A DNA stretch of 64,000 nucleotides from Ulota crispa (lineage: Eukaryota; Streptophyta; Bryopsida; Orthotrichales; Orthotrichaceae), in the NCBI GenBank assembly GCA_963920765.1, contig OY987244.1, positions 20,316,358 to 20,380,357 of the forward strand, in the 5' to 3' direction. The translations under genes were made by a program, and so were the position numbers. Every line of letters begins with the position of its first letter. Within the stretch, counting starts at the first letter, position 1. The notes below the pieces were generated by a model. The model was given only the letters and a program-made list of their open reading frames with translations. It searched no databases and had not been told where the DNA came from. Of this stretch, positions 1-12,626 are shown in pieces.

Positions 1-980
1 ATAGATGGAGTAGTTCTTTTAGTGCAAAGGACTGGGGAAGTTACAACAATTGATATTCATGACTTATTAAGAAGTTGTATTGAGTGGAGTAAATCAAAGG
101 CCTAGAATACACTTTGTGTATGAATATTATCTGATGAGGTCACTACGTAATTTGGTGGGTATGTTGACTGCACAAAGGTGAGTTGTTTTAGTAAATGCAA
201 AGCTTGCCTTCATCTTTCTTTAAAAAAAATCTTTCAGGTGAAGGAGGGATGAAAAATTTCAGAATTTTCACTTAAGCAAAACATAGCAATTTAGGAATTC
301 ACTATTTTAGACCAAAATTTGGAAATTTTGAATCCATATTTAAATTCAAATATCCTCAACTATTCTACGGGTGAAAAAAAACAATTTAAACGGGTGAAAA
401 AAAACATATACAAAGTAAGTGCAATTTTTTTGTAAGAAGAATAAATGGAACTTTTCCACCTTGGGGTCCACATAAAAGGAGAGAGAGAAGTTGGGGAAAT
501 ACTGAGATAGACCCAAACTCACCAGAGCATAGGTTCTAGTGCACGGAGTATATTTGATTATGTCCTTGTTTTTTGGTGCAAAGGATTTGAAAGAAGTTTT
601 TTCTTACTTTACTTTTCTAAGTATTATGGGTTTCAGGATCTTCCACCAAATACTAGCGCAGTTATATAGAACTTGGTATCATGGTTTCATGAGGTGGAAT
701 TGGAAGATGGTCGAAAGGTGAATCAACGAACTAATTATGTAGGTTCCTTATATATGAAGCAAGTGAATTTACATTCAAGGGAGTTCATCCCACAAGGTTG
801 ACATGATTCATGCAACGTTGGAATTGTTTGGTCCCGTTGAAGGTTAGGTAAAGAAAGTTGGATTAATATTATGATGTTGTAATAAGTATTTTATTTAATT
901 AGAACTATTGTGATAGTTGTAATCAAATAGAATTAAGTTATGATGGTGTCAAAATGTTGATAAAATCTAACATTCACAGT
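1..980. other. AT-rich intergenic DNA, no gene seen
   Basis: I see no convincing exon here. The short open frames lack codon structure and are interrupted on both strands. The stretch is AT-rich with many homopolymer runs, like the rest of the left half of the window. Confidence 0.5.
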
Positions 981-1376
981 TGAAATAAGTCAAAGAAACA
1001 CCCTAAATTGCTAACATGACACCCTTGTGAGCATGAAATTTGATAATTCATTGCTATATATTATTTATCCAAGTGGTCCATCATTCATTCAATCATGACA
1101 TTACCACCTCTTTGAAAGAAAACATGACAAGTATAAATTGTTATTGAAATATTATTGCACCAATATTGTTTTTTTGATATATTTTTGCTTTAATTAACCC
1201 AAAAGTCTTATATTTTTAGTTTCAAATTTAAGCATACTTTTTTTTTGAGTATAGCCTTAGAATGATAAACATGAAACACATTTTTTTATCCAAATAAAAA
1301 ATTAGCATTAAAATTTACATTTTATGCTCACAAGGGGTGTCCCGTTAGCAATTTAGGGTGTCTCATTAGCAATTCC
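981..1376. mobile_element. Foldback MITE, GACACCC family copy 1
   Basis: The two ends are inverted copies of each other: the left arm carries ACACCCTAAATTGCTAAC and the right arm GTTAGCAATTTAGGGTGT, followed outward by AATTCC. Both arms continue inward with TGTGAGCAT and its complement. No coding frame is inside. The same arms occur at 29892-30290, and a more distant version at 34949-35320. The right end lies six bases from a (TA)n run. The left terminus is more worn, so that boundary is approximate. It is non-autonomous; the superfamily is not clear. Confidence 0.75.
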
Positions 1377-1379
1377 CTA

Positions 1380-1381
<2 letters not shown>

Positions 1382-1421
<40 letters not shown>
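1382..1421. repeat. (TA)n-(GA)n microsatellite
   Basis: About 29 bases of alternating TA are followed by about 11 bases of GA. It sits directly beside the right end of the 981-1376 MITE. Confidence 0.95.
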
Positions 1422-2531
1422 TGTGTTAGTAAACCAAAAAGCATCCCAAACCACCAATTATATCAATTTACACTCTAGTCTTGTTGGAAGAACTCCAATT
1501 TGATCAAAGTTGACATCATAAATTTGTCTCATCCTTCTAGTGTTTCTAAATGTGGCTAAACCTTGTATTACTTCAACATAAAAATCATATTGTTAACCCC
1601 TAAATAACCAAGCCCATATTTTTTCAAAAAACCCTCAAATTTGTCATTTGTAGTCACATGATCCTAAGTTAAAAAGAAACCTATTTTTCACAAATCTAAC
1701 CTTAGTATCTTGCATTAGATTTATGCCAAAGGATATGGTGAAATTTTTGTGAGGTTTGACCCTAAACATTGAGAGATATGACCATTTGAAGTTAATGTAG
1801 AAGTTTTTTTGACCTCTACTCACACTTTTTAGGTCCCTTTGACATATCATATGTTGTGGAAATTTTAGCACTATATGTGCTATAATGAACTTTTCAACAT
1901 GTTCTAAATCATGTTATTTAGGCATACTTGCACAAGTATTCATGGCCAATAGAGACTTGGAACATTCTATACATGAGCCTCCATTGCATACATGTGCTTG
2001 AAATTCACACTACATTGGGGTTTTTTGTAAACCAAATTTTTGAAGGCTAATTTTGAAATATACAAAATTAAATGGTGGGCTAAAAGAATTTACCTTTCTT
2101 GATAATCACAAAAATAAAATATTGAAAAAAATCAAAAATCTTTATTAGCTATTGCATTTCAAAAGCTAATGTGTTTACCTAATACAAAAATGTATTTATC
2201 AAGTGTATTGTTGCTTTGGATATACTCCAATGAAGGGTCATTCCTTAATTGGTTGCCTTTGGAGAAGCCAATGGAAATGGTATGTTCAACTTGCTAGTTG
2301 AACAAAAAAAACCCTACAAAAACCAATAACTTTTGAACCATAAATTTAATTCCAATAAAAAATTATATCCCCATGTAGTGCTTGCAAAACTATTTTAGCA
2401 AAAATATTCAAAAAAAGTTGATAAAATTTTCTATTGGAATAAGCCTACCCAAAATCCACTTTGTCCCTTGTAGGACAATGGGTGAATGGGCCTTTAATTG
2501 TCTAACATCCAAACAATCTATTTTTGATCAA
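1422..2531. other. AT-rich intergenic DNA, no gene seen
   Basis: No exon, RNA gene or clear inverted repeat was found. Open frames are short, with no recognisable product. Confidence 0.5.
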
Positions 2532-2907
2532 TTAGTGGACCCTTGTACCCGCCGTTCTGGCAGAAGGCCATCATGGGAGGGGGTTCTTGCAAAAATATTA
2601 ACATGACCTTCCTCATAATCACCTTCTTCAAGCTTCTTCTCCTTTCCATTACAATGAGCTTAATTGTACTATGCCTACCCACGCGCTTTGCCTCCTTCTC
2701 TATGCGTCCACCCCCTATTCCCGTGTATACCCCATCCCCAAGAACGACCATAACCGCCACATAACCGTAGAAATAAGAATAACCGCCCTCATAACCACCA
2801 TCTAATCTTCTTGGAGCAACACCCAACTATCCAACTAATCAAGATTTTATTCTATTACAAACACTAAACTACCCAACTAATGAAACCAAGCCTATTATTA
2901 GTATAGA
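2532..2907 (-). mobile_element. Short non-autonomous Helitron
   Basis: Read on the minus strand the element begins A|TCTATACTAATAATAGG at 2907, the classic plant Helitron 5' end. It finishes with GGGTCCACTAA|T at 2532, a CTRR end between A and T. Just before the end is a GC-rich hairpin region (CTGCCAGAACGGCGGG). The same 3' end design closes the elements at 7755-9871 and 59505-59879. An open frame of about 100 codons (from about 2826 down) is shared with the related copy at 61693-62036. It is not a Rep/helicase. Its boundaries are precise. Confidence 0.85.
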
Positions 2908-4369
2908 TGAATGTTTCCAAACTTTTGTTGCACAATCAAAAGCTTCTTGTTTGGTAATTATTTTTCTTGGAAATACCTTGGATGAGGTAATTGTTTTATG
3001 TAACAACCAAATCAAAGTCATCAAATATTATTAAATAAGCACTGTAGTAGAATTACAAAAAAGACGTTACCAATATTTTTACTAAGCATGCCACATTCAA
3101 CTAAACATGGATTGTTTGTGTAATTTTGGATTTTTTCAATAAAACATAAGGGATCTCCCAATGTGATCTTTAACGTTTTGCAGAAATCACGCAATGTGTT
3201 GCATATATCACCTAGTGTTTTGCATAGATTTCTATAGATTTTGCATAAATCTCCCAATATTTGCATATAATATATCTAAAGCAATGGAAGTTCCTGCTTT
3301 GCATATGGATTCTTATTTTTAGAATTTTACAGTCTATGATTGATTGAAGGGTTGACATATAGTTCAAAATTGTCACAAAGAAATAATAAAAAAATACCAA
3401 TTCTTTTTTACAATCAAATCATCACATTTCGAGGCCATTTTGATTAATCTCATTCAAAATATACATATTTTTTGTTTGCAAACAAATTTAGAAAAGAGTT
3501 TCAAATTTTGAACTTCAAATTGTACGTTAGTCCCTAAAGTTTTTTAAAACCCAAAATGGACTTTCTAGCTCGTGGGCACTCAGGGCTATTTTTTTGGCTT
3601 TTTGGTGCCAAATTGCACCCATAAAACAGTCAGGCTAAAAAATATCAAAAAAATGCCAAAAAACTTGGATGAAATTGCCAAAAAGGTTTCAAATTAAAGA
3701 AAAGCCTAGATGAAATTGTCAAATTGTGGATGCAAACCAAATTATAGACATCTAATATGTACTAATGTGATATTTTCTATTCAATATGTGAATGATTGTT
3801 GAAATTTAGAGCACCGCTATAATATTTTAAATTTTGCACTTCTTAAAAAATGAAAAAAAAAAAAAAAAAAAACCCTACTGGGCAGCTCATGCAAGTTGTA
3901 TTATCAACAATGGAAGCGCTTACTATTTTTTTAAGAATGACAATTTACAATGCAGATATGTGAACGTCGTTTGTTTTGAAATTTAACTTCAAATGCATTT
4001 TGAAGTAAAATTTAACATTTTGTGCTAGGAATGGCATTTCTTGTGATTTATCAGGGGCTTGTAAAAAACCACAAATTGATGGTTCCTTCCCAGCAACGCT
4101 GTGGATAGTGTTTTATTCATGAACTAAAATTTTCATAAACCTAGCCATGTCTTCTTTTGTTCATTTATTTTATCAATTGTTTTTATACAGTTTTGTTAGT
4201 GTGATCAAGAAATTCAAAATCCATTGTTGAAATTGAAAAGATGTACTTTCTATGGATTTTGTAAAAATGTATTACACTATTAGCTATGGCAATGTTTTTC
4301 ACGAAATCACCATTGTGCAAATTCCACAATAATTGAGTAAAGTAAAATAAAGTTGTTGTTTTTGGTGTA
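2908..4369. other. AT-rich intergenic DNA with an A-run
   Basis: No gene seen. A pure A-run lies at about 3853-3872. The rest is AT-rich with no inverted-repeat pair that I could match. Confidence 0.5.
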
Positions 4370-4772
4370 AGGTAAGTTAGGTAGTGCAAATTGCGTCCCC
4401 TCTCTTGAAATGCGTCTCATAGGTAGTCCATGGATGGATATGAGGTGGTTCTTGAATGGACCCTCTTTAGTCATAGAAGAAAAGGTATATTCTATTGCAA
4501 GAGCCAATCATACTCCTTGATTTCATCTCATCTCTTTACAAGATGCAAGGGAATGGTTTATGGGAGACCTAGAATCACAAATAGGTGCCCACCACACAAA
4601 AAATTGAAAATTCATCACCAATTCAACAAATCTTCAAAAAATATGAAAAAAATTGTGTTAAATTTGGCATCTATTTCTCTTTGTTTGAAAATTAGATAAA
4701 AATCTTTTTGGCTCAAAACGGGCATGAGAAGGCAGGTCAACCCTTAAAGTGTTGCTTTTGAGCTACCTACCT
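4370..4772. mobile_element. MITE with AGGTAGG ends and TA target duplication
   Basis: The element starts TA|AGGTAAGTTAGGTAG and ends CTACCTACCT|TA, so the termini are inverted and flanked by a TA dinucleotide on both sides. The interior matches the copy at 38954-39360 in the same orientation (shared ATATGAGGTGGTT and AAAATCTTTT stretches). A TA target duplication is usual for Tc1/mariner (Stowaway-like) elements. No transposase frame is present. Confidence 0.75.
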
Positions 4773-6760
4773 TACTTCTTGTAAACTCATACATGTACGC
4801 AAGTGCAAGCCAATTTCCACATCCCCTTATTTTTCATTGAATTCTGACTTAGAAAGGAACACTTGGACATGCAACAAAAAAAATAAAACAAAACTACTTT
4901 GAATGCAGGGATCTTGAAGAAGATGAGAAATTTGAGTTTCAAACTTTTTGTACATATTTTGCATGGAGATAAACGGAAGCCCATATAGTTCCTTTTTTAC
5001 CTTGTTAGGTTAACTTCTTTACACAATTGACAACCCCAATTTCACAACTTTCTTCAAAAAAATTGCTCAATAAGCAAAGAAATTTTAGGGGTTAATATAA
5101 ATCTACCTCACAGTAGTGTTTGCATTTCCCTATCAAATAAGTATTTTTCTTCAGGCAACCAACATTTGGTAGATAAAACATTTGTAAAATACTCTCAAAC
5201 ATTACCTAATATCATTACTTCTACCATATTATTTTGTCTTGTTTTCTACATTAAATTCTCTAAAAACCTTTTCATGAAGTTTTTGAGTCGTTTTTTAAAG
5301 TCAACTTTACTCTTGAAAACGGTAGTAGTAATAAAATTTGAAAAAATGGAGGCAGCCTAAGCTCCACATATTGTAGCCTTTATTCACATATCAGCTTTCA
5401 AATATTCTTCCACATTACACTTTACAATGGATTTTCTGAAGTCTTCATTAATGGATGAACATAACAAAAACTTTGGAAATCTTTCATGCTGACCCAAAAT
5501 TAAAAACCCCAGAAACAACAAACAATTGATTTCCCATTCTAAGGCTGACATAAAATTTACTCTTAGTGACATTGTAGGGGCAATGTGACATTTTGAAGCA
5601 CAGTGAAAAAAGAAGGAGATTTAGCTGCATGAAGAAAAGATTCGACTGCAAAGAGGGAGTAGTGTACCACTCAAGCAGCGTTTTTTGTATTAAGTATGGC
5701 AGTAGTCAAGGTGGTACCATGTTTGCACAAACCATGTTTTTTTAGGCTTCTAGAGTATTTTTCATCACAAAATACTTAGGTGATGAGGGTTGTTGGGATG
5801 AAGAAATATGGCTCCACACATGAATTTAACAACTTAATATAAGGGACACAAGAATTTTCTTCTCAACCAAGTTCCTACAACAAAGCAATATATTTCAATT
5901 GAAAGTAGCTACATAACACAAGAAACACAATGAATTTTGACATCCTAACTTAGACATACCTTGAGTTTAAAAAGTCACATTTTGGGTACAATAGAACTCC
6001 TTTTATACTAATATACTTGGGACTGGAGTTACTAGTTCAAATAGTGGCCTGAGAAGGGGGTGGGTAGTGTTATGACATACCAAATATTAGCTTCGGGGAT
6101 ATTAGTTTAGAGGAGTTATGTTGTACAGGGCATAGAAGATTCAAAATTTAAAAGCTAAATCTTAATGTATGGTAAACTTCTAAGCATCATACAACAACAT
6201 GCAAAGTGAAATAACTTTGAAACACTTTACAATATAGAACTTGTACAAAAATCAAGCATTTAACAACACTATTCTCAAGACATAGAAATCTATAAGTAAT
6301 TAAACAATCCTTCTTAAGTTTTCAGAAATGAACTTAGCTTTTTCAATACACTTTCACCTAATTTTTTCTTTGATTGCTCAACCTCAAAGTGAGAGAAAAA
6401 GAAGACAAACCAATAGGCAATTAACCATATGATCATATAATTAGCGCCATGTTTTTCTGGAAGGTCATTGGTTGTTGCCACATGGCAACATAATCACAAT
6501 TATCTTTTAATCACTAAACTGACACTTGGCAACATAGCCCACTTGGTGTCATGATATCAAGCTATCTACATACTTCATCCACAAAAAATTTGATGATAAA
6601 ATTTTACACTTTGTGTTAGTTCCTTAAGGCAAAGAGAACTTGGGTTTTCATAAAAAAAATATGGCTTTTTTTTTGCCAAGAAAAAAAACACTGCACCCAA
6701 GCAACCCAACCAAAACATAAGTGCAAATCTTGTTGAAGGTATAAATTTGACACTAAAATT
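4773..6760. other. AT-rich intergenic DNA, no gene seen
   Basis: Nothing with coding character was found. Short frames at 5166-5360 and 5384-5572 have no recognisable product and no splice context. An orphan TAGGGGTTAA motif near 5087 resembles the end of the TTAA MITE family, but no partner was found. Confidence 0.5.
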
Positions 6761-7575
6761 GTGCTTGGATAAGGTCAATGCTTTGGAACTTGGGAGAAAA
6801 AAAATGGTTGATAATATCTTAGCACTGACTTTAACCCCTAAATGCCTAAGGGACTTTTTGAGCTTCTAGGAATTTTCTCTAAGTTGAATAAAAAGTCAAA
6901 ATTTTGATAAGTTGTATTAGTTTTTTTAAATTGTAACCGTACAAAATCAAACTACATATGTTAGAGATCACATGGGAAAAGAAAATAGAACAATATCATT
7001 TATGGATTGAAAGATTATAATGTTTGATCAAAAGGGTGTTAATATAGTGAAAATAGTCATCTTTTCACATGTCAAATCTAAAAAAATGGTCACATGAAAA
7101 ATATGGGGTCAGAAGACATAACACGGGACATAACATACATAACTCCAGTCAATTTACAGCTTTTTAAAAATCTCCTCAAAGATTTTTTTTATGGAATTTC
7201 AAGTGTAAATTTTTCTCCAAGGTCTAGTGTATTTGAGGCTCATTTTCAAGAGCTTGCAACATTAAAAAAAGTCTACAATGGGCACCCTTACACAAAATCT
7301 TGAATTGAAAAATCATAATCAATCATTTACAAAATCATTTTTTTATGCTAGAAATAGACTTCAAAAAGAATAGTTAAAAAATAGAATATACTAAATAAGC
7401 AACTTAGTTAGATTTTATAGAAGTTCAAAGTATCATCAACACCATAATGTGGTACCTTAGGCATTTAGGAGTTTAAAAAACACTCCAATCTACTAATCTA
7501 TAACACACAAAAAAAAGTGAGAACCTTGACACTATTCAAATGTTTCTCTTACAAAGGTTGACCTTATCCAAGCAC
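6761..7575. repeat. Outer foldback arms around a TTAA MITE
   Basis: GTGCTTGGATAAGGTCAA at 6761-6778 is exactly complementary to the stretch at 7558-7575. Between them sits the TTAA-family MITE 6835-7471. The simplest reading is that an older short palindromic element was split by the MITE. Confidence 0.6.
6835..7471. mobile_element. TTAA-targeting MITE, TGCCCAAG subfamily
   Basis: The left end is TTAA|CCCCTAAATGCCTAAGG and the right end CCTTAGGCATTTAGGAG|TTTAA. The interior (GTACAAAATCAAACT, TTAGAGATCACATGG, TTCACATGTCAAATC) is collinear with the copy at 14159-14802 and inverted relative to 11984-12626. No transposase is encoded. TTAA duplications with C-rich termini are typical of the piggyBac superfamily; that assignment is inference. 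Confidence 0.75.
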
Positions 7576-7754
7576 CACTATACACTAAAAGAAATAGGGG
7601 ACACTTTTCTCTAATAATGGATAGTTTCAAATTTAAGCGTACATCATCACTCTAGAGTGCAAAATTACCCCATAAGGTGCATTTACACCAAAAGTAATGA
7701 AAATGTGAAGTATAAAATTCAATCTTGCGGATTTTAGAGGAATTTAAAACATAA

Positions 7755-9871
7755 TCTATCTACTTATATAATACTTTATATAATAGAACTGGGTTTTTGG
7801 AGTGTCTGTCGGTCAAGCATGTTTTTCCTATGTGGCTGCTGTGAGTGCCTACATGGCCACTACGTGACTGAAGATGTTATTCACTAATGTTATTGATAAG
7901 CTGTCTTACTCATCTCATGATGAGGCGTTGTGGGCTGATCAGATCTGATCTTCCTCAAGCTGTCAAGACTCAAGGGATTTGCAATCTTAAGGTTTTTTGA
8001 ACCAACCTTAACCATAGGCACCTGCAAACTTGTACTCACGGCCTTCATCATTGAACTGGCTGGTAAAAGATTGAAATCTGTTAGGATTGAGAGAGTCAAG
8101 CAAGAGGTAGGTTTACCAAGAATTTGTGGGAGGGGGTCAAGGAATTGGAGGAGTGATGAGAGGGGAATGTTGGCATTGCGAGGTGTGTGAGATTGATCTT
8201 TACAAAACATGATTTGATTCTATGATTGGGGATGAGGAACATGACCAGCTTTGAGGTTTTTGTGTGCAATTGGTGTTGTTCCTACATAGCGGTAGCGCAA
8301 TGGCGAGAGCTAGGCTGCGATGGCAGGAGTGAGTTGCAACAGAGCGATGGCGCAAGCTATGAATGACCAGATATATTGGCAAGAGTTTGTTGTGTGTACA
8401 AACTGATAACATTGGTTAATGTGGTCTTGAATTTGTGTAGTTTCCCGAACATTAGCGACATGGCCGCATCAGCAGTCGGCATCCAAGGCCACGGGCCCGC
8501 TTCTGGTTTGCTTTGCTCTCTGCATGTCTATAGTTCACGAGCTTTCACCAGCGAGCCGAGGCTAGTGGAACAAATCCAGGCAGCATTCAAGGAAGTGATG
8601 TAGCTGTCCGACAACCTGCGAGTGGAGAACCAGCAGATTACACTCTTCAATGCTCTACTTCATGATGCAAGACATGGACAAGATGTGAATGGAGGCGACT
8701 GGTGCAAGGTCGTAGACGGATCACTGGTTAGAACGATTCCACAAATGCAAAAGCAGGTGCACATTTGCAGAGATTATGAGCCAAGCTTCTCTCTTCTTTG
8801 CTTTCTCATCAATTTTGTGGATGGTGGGTTTGGTATTGAATCGCTCGGATCATCATGCTGCTGCAGGTGCACGAATGCGGGCTATGAGTGAATGGATTGC
8901 AAAATTAGGGTTTGGTGATCATCACGCTGCACAATGGCCTCTCCCGACAAATGCAACCAGTGTTGCTTTTTTTGTTGTGGTTGCTCAAAGGTTTGGTGCC
9001 CAAGGTCAGAAATCTCTCTTCCAATTTGGAAGAGTAGCAACATGCTGTTTGATGTTTTGTTTGTTTGTTAGGGTTTGTGCATAGGGCAGAAGGAGGCGCA
9101 AGAGAATGCATGTCTTCTTCTGGAGAAGCTGTGGAAGCTGTCGAAGTTGTCGCTAGGTTTAGGCCTTGAAGAAGAAAGACAAAATGAACAAGGACGGCAA
9201 CTTGGTGAGTTTGCATTCAAAGCCCTAAATTGGATGGAGCGGGTGCCAGTGGGCTGAAGGCTTTCTAGCCCAAAAGAAAACTTACTAAGTCTTGATAAGA
9301 AAGGATTTCCACTGGATGCTGAAGCTAAGTTGGAATCACTTGATTGTGGAGGTGCTGAAGAAGAAGAAGTTGAGGAAAGGCAATATGGTCTTCAAAGGGG
9401 ATCACACGGCTACGACATTCAACTGTTACGAAACCTTTTGCTCAGTTCTTCAGGTTGCATGTTTGAATGATAAAGTGGATTTGGGCGATTTGGGCTGCAT
9501 ATCTAGGCAGGGAATATGCTTAGAGGTATTATGTGGACTGGAGTTAGGATTATTGTAGTTTTCAGTTTGGGAATTCTAGTGAATGCTCGAAGTGCTTTAT
9601 GCGTTTGATTAGGTCAAATAATCACTTAAAACTTTTTGATATACAGATAGTGGCAATAGTGTATGGGAATTTTGCTGGGACGTCTTTGTGGGATAAAAAG
9701 AATGAATGAGGGATATCAATCATTCTTGGACGTTTGCACTCAAGCTCCGTGCTCAATCTTGGAAAGCAGCTAGAATGAGATGGTTCTTGAATCAAATTCT
9801 GTTTACGTCAAATTTTAACGCGAGTATTCTCTATGGCCCTCCGCCGGACCGGCAGAACATGGGTCCACTAG
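7755..9871 (+). mobile_element. Helitron carrying gene fragments
   Basis: The 5' end A|TCTATCTACTTATATAATAC is followed by GGGTTTTTGGAGTGTCTG, a plant Helitron-like start. The 3' end GGGTCCACTAG|T at 9871 has the CTRR terminus, and the insertion lies between A and T. A short GC-rich hairpin region (CCGCCGGACCGGC) lies just upstream and matches the 3' ends at 2532 and 59879. No Rep or helicase frame is inside, so the element is non-autonomous. The interior (8460-9453) is GC-richer than the flanks and shows exon-like pieces ending at GT donors, which suggests gene capture. Confidence 0.75.
8460..9453 (+). pseudogene. Exon-like fragments inside the Helitron
   Basis: I do not recognise the parent gene. 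From ATG at 8460 an open stretch reads through about 47 codons to a TAG (8601-8603). The same frame then continues (LSDNLRVENQQITLFNALL...) to CAAAAGCAG|GTGC at 8754. A second open piece around 9087-9201 (ENACLLLEKLWKLSKLSLG...) ends at ACTTG|GTGAGT. A third around 9260-9453 (SPKENLLSLDKKGFPLDAEA..., with an EEEEVEER run) ends TTCAG|GT. Open pieces that stop at donor-like GT sites look like captured exons with retained introns. The internal stop argues against function. It could alternatively be a decayed host gene that the Helitron ends happen to bracket. Confidence 0.4.
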
Positions 9872-10295
9872 TAAGACAATAAATATGTCCCCTCCCCCCT
9901 CTCCGCAATATAGAGCTCATATAAGCAAGAAATACAACCCTCAAGGTGTAAGCACGGAAAAAGAGACCCCACCTTCTCAATGTGGTTAAAATACATTCAT
10001 TTTTCCTATCAGTATCATAAATACTCTTTTCAAATTGTAATTCCATGGGAGAAAATCATAACCTCATGGGTTTAAGATCTAACCCATTGGTCCTACCTTG
10101 TCATATGCCACATTGGATCAAGACTAAAATTAGACCCTTTGGTTTCAAACACTCAATGAGAGTTTGAAATCTTAGAGCATCTCATGTGTTGCTCTCCTAA
10201 GGTCCAACGCACTTCAAGCATGGATGATAAGAGTTATGGGTCCCTTACAATTCTCTTATGGCACTCCATCCTAAAGTGTCAAGCAATAACTCTTA
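9872..10295. other. AT-rich intergenic DNA, no gene seen
   Basis: No exon or repeat pair was found between the Helitron end and the next TTAA element. Confidence 0.5.
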
Positions 10296-11227
10296 AAAAA
10301 CACCTAAAGGACCAAGCCATTTTTCCTGCCAAAATCATTGAGAAGTGCCACTTCTAGGGGATGAGTAAGAAGGCAGATTTTAATTTTAATTTTTGGAAAT
10401 TCAACCGTAGGATCCTGCCTTAAACTAGAAGAGGTACTTGTGGGGAAAACATCAAGTCATTCTAGATGGAGAGGAGGGAGATATTTACATCTAAAGTGAA
10501 GGGAAAAAGTTTTTTTCGTTGTTGCCAATAAATTTCAAAAGCCTTTGACCACTTTTATATGAAAAAAATTGCTCTACCCAAAGTTGTGCTTTTATTTTTC
10601 CATGTAGGAGATCAAGCTAGTTATATGTGGGAGAATTTTCAAATCAATTTGAACTATACAACACATGGGAAAATTTAATAAGTAAAAAGAAGTAGAGAAT
10701 GAGTTAAAAAACTAAATTGTGGAGAATTGAATTATTGAAATGAGAAATGCAAATCCCAATTTTTTAATGTTGTGATAAACAATCTACTTCCTTTGGTTTA
10801 CTTTTTTTCCAAAATATTGAAATCCAGTAAAATAAAGGACTTCAAAGTTTATTTTAGAGTAGAGAATCCATAACTACCCGCAAACAAAAACTCCTCATAA
10901 CTTTCATGTCATTGATTGAAATTGAATGATTCAAAGCTTCTCACATATAAAAAAATCTAAAGAGCCAATTCCAATTTTATTTTTTAAAAGTGCAACTTCT
11001 AGAGAATTTTTTGGGCTACCCAAACTGCCCCTCCTTCCCTAGTTTCAATAAATTCATGCATAACTTCTTTGTCAAATGTCAAAATGAAGAAAAAATTAGA
11101 TGCCCATGTAGATCTCTAAATTCCCCACCTTTGATATAAGTTTCAAAAAATCTTATAAAGTAACTTATCCAAAGGTACATGCCCAAAATCCCATTTGTCC
11201 TCCAAAGGGACAACAGTCCTTTAGGGA
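10296..11227. mobile_element. TTAA-targeting MITE, GGACCAAG subfamily, solitary copy
   Basis: The left end reads CACCTAAAGGACCAAGCC a few bases after TTAA. The right end reads CAGTCCTTTAGGG then ATTAA. The interior is collinear with the two copies nested at 44604-46812 (for example TTCATGCATAACTTC and AGGTACATGCCCAAAATCCC). It is about 0.93 kb with no transposase. This un-nested copy serves as the reference for reading the nested ones. Confidence 0.75.
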
Positions 11228-11983
11228 TTAACCCAAGGCACTTTAAAAGTGGAAATCTATTAATAGACGCCACTTTTATAACTTTTGAGACTAGTCATTT
11301 CTCACTTTTAAGGGCCAATTGGAAGGCATCAATAGGAGGGAAGTCATTGAAGCCAAGGAAGGATATGATCGATATGTCATTTGTGACTTGTGATTGAGGT
11401 TTTTTGTTGACCGCTACATTACATACCATTCTCCATTCTACTACTATCTAGTATTTTGAAGATCACTTTAACAAACCATTCTCTAGTCTATCATTCTCCA
11501 GTATTTTGTAGATTTTTTCAGTTGAAGATGACATCTGCCAAACAATCTTGTGCTGGACTTCTGCCTAGCCATGCTCTCCATGTTGGTTAGCAATACAAAT
11601 TGCTACGTGATTGGGCAAGAGGTGTTGCTACATCGTTTCCAAATACTACATCTATAGAATCTGATTCTCTATCCTTGGATGGGAGAAAGATTGAAACCTC
11701 AAATCCATTACCAATTTTCCTTGGAAGGTGTTATGGAGTTTGACTTCTCCATCCTTGGATGGGAGAAAGACTAATACCGTGAGTCCATTACCAATTTATC
11801 CTTAGAAGGTGTTTTGCAGTCAAAGAAATTTGTGCTTTTGACTCAAATAGGCTCTTAGACACCCAAAAAATTGGATAAAATGTTTATAAGTGGATATAGG
11901 CACTTTTAACTCTAGCCATGTACCACTTGTAAGCTAGTTTTGGACAAAAGTGAATTTACCACTTTTAAGGTGGTCTGGGTTAA
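11228..11983. other. Intergenic DNA with short repeats, no gene seen
   Basis: Two imperfect direct copies of a TCCTTGGATGGGAGAAAGA motif occur near 11670 and 11750, together with repeated CATTCTCCA and AGTATTTTG motifs near 11430-11510. No coding frame was recognised. Confidence 0.45.
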
Positions 11984-12626
11984 TCCCTAAATGCCCAAGG
12001 CACCCAATTTGGGTGTTTACAAAATTTTGAAGATGAATAAAACCTTATCAAATCATTATTTGTAGTGATTTTTTTCCAATGGGGGTTGGTTTTGAAGTCA
12101 ATTTTCAACATTATAAATTTGATTTTGAAAATGATTGTTGATGGTTTTTCTACTCAAGATTTTATACAAGGGTGTCCACTGCAATCTTGAGTTTTTTAGT
12201 GTTGGAAGATCTTGAAAATGAGCCTGAAATACACTAGAGCTTGGAGAAAACTCCACATTAGAAATCCATTAAAAAAAAGGTAGGAGTAAATTTTGAAAGC
12301 TGTAAATTGATTCAATTAGAAATGTAATGACCTTAAATGTCATATTTTTTTGGAGACCAACTTTTTAGGTTTGACATGTGAAATGAGGATTGGAAAACTT
12401 CAAGTCACTTTTGCAACTTTAACACCCTCATCTTTAAATATTATAATATTTCAAATTGTAAGTGATATTTTTGTATTTTCCTTTTCCATGTGTTCTCTAA
12501 CATGTTTAGTTTGAATTTGTACAATTACAATTCAAAAAAACTTGATGAAACTTATGAAAATGTTGATTGATTGTTCAGTTCCATGAAAATGCGAAGAAGT
12601 TAAGAAAGGCCTTGAGCATTTAGAGG
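11984..12626. mobile_element. TTAA-targeting MITE, TGCCCAAG subfamily, inverted copy
   Basis: The left end is TTAA|TCCCTAAATGCCCAAGG and the right end CCTTGAGCATTTAGAGG|TTAA. The interior is the reverse complement of the 14159-14802 copy (for example TAGGTTTGACATGTGAAATG). Confidence 0.75.

Noticed and set aside
2518..2826. 102-codon frame as an ordinary host gene
   Set aside because: It lies inside a Helitron with exact ends and recurs in a second copy, so it is treated as part of the mobile element.
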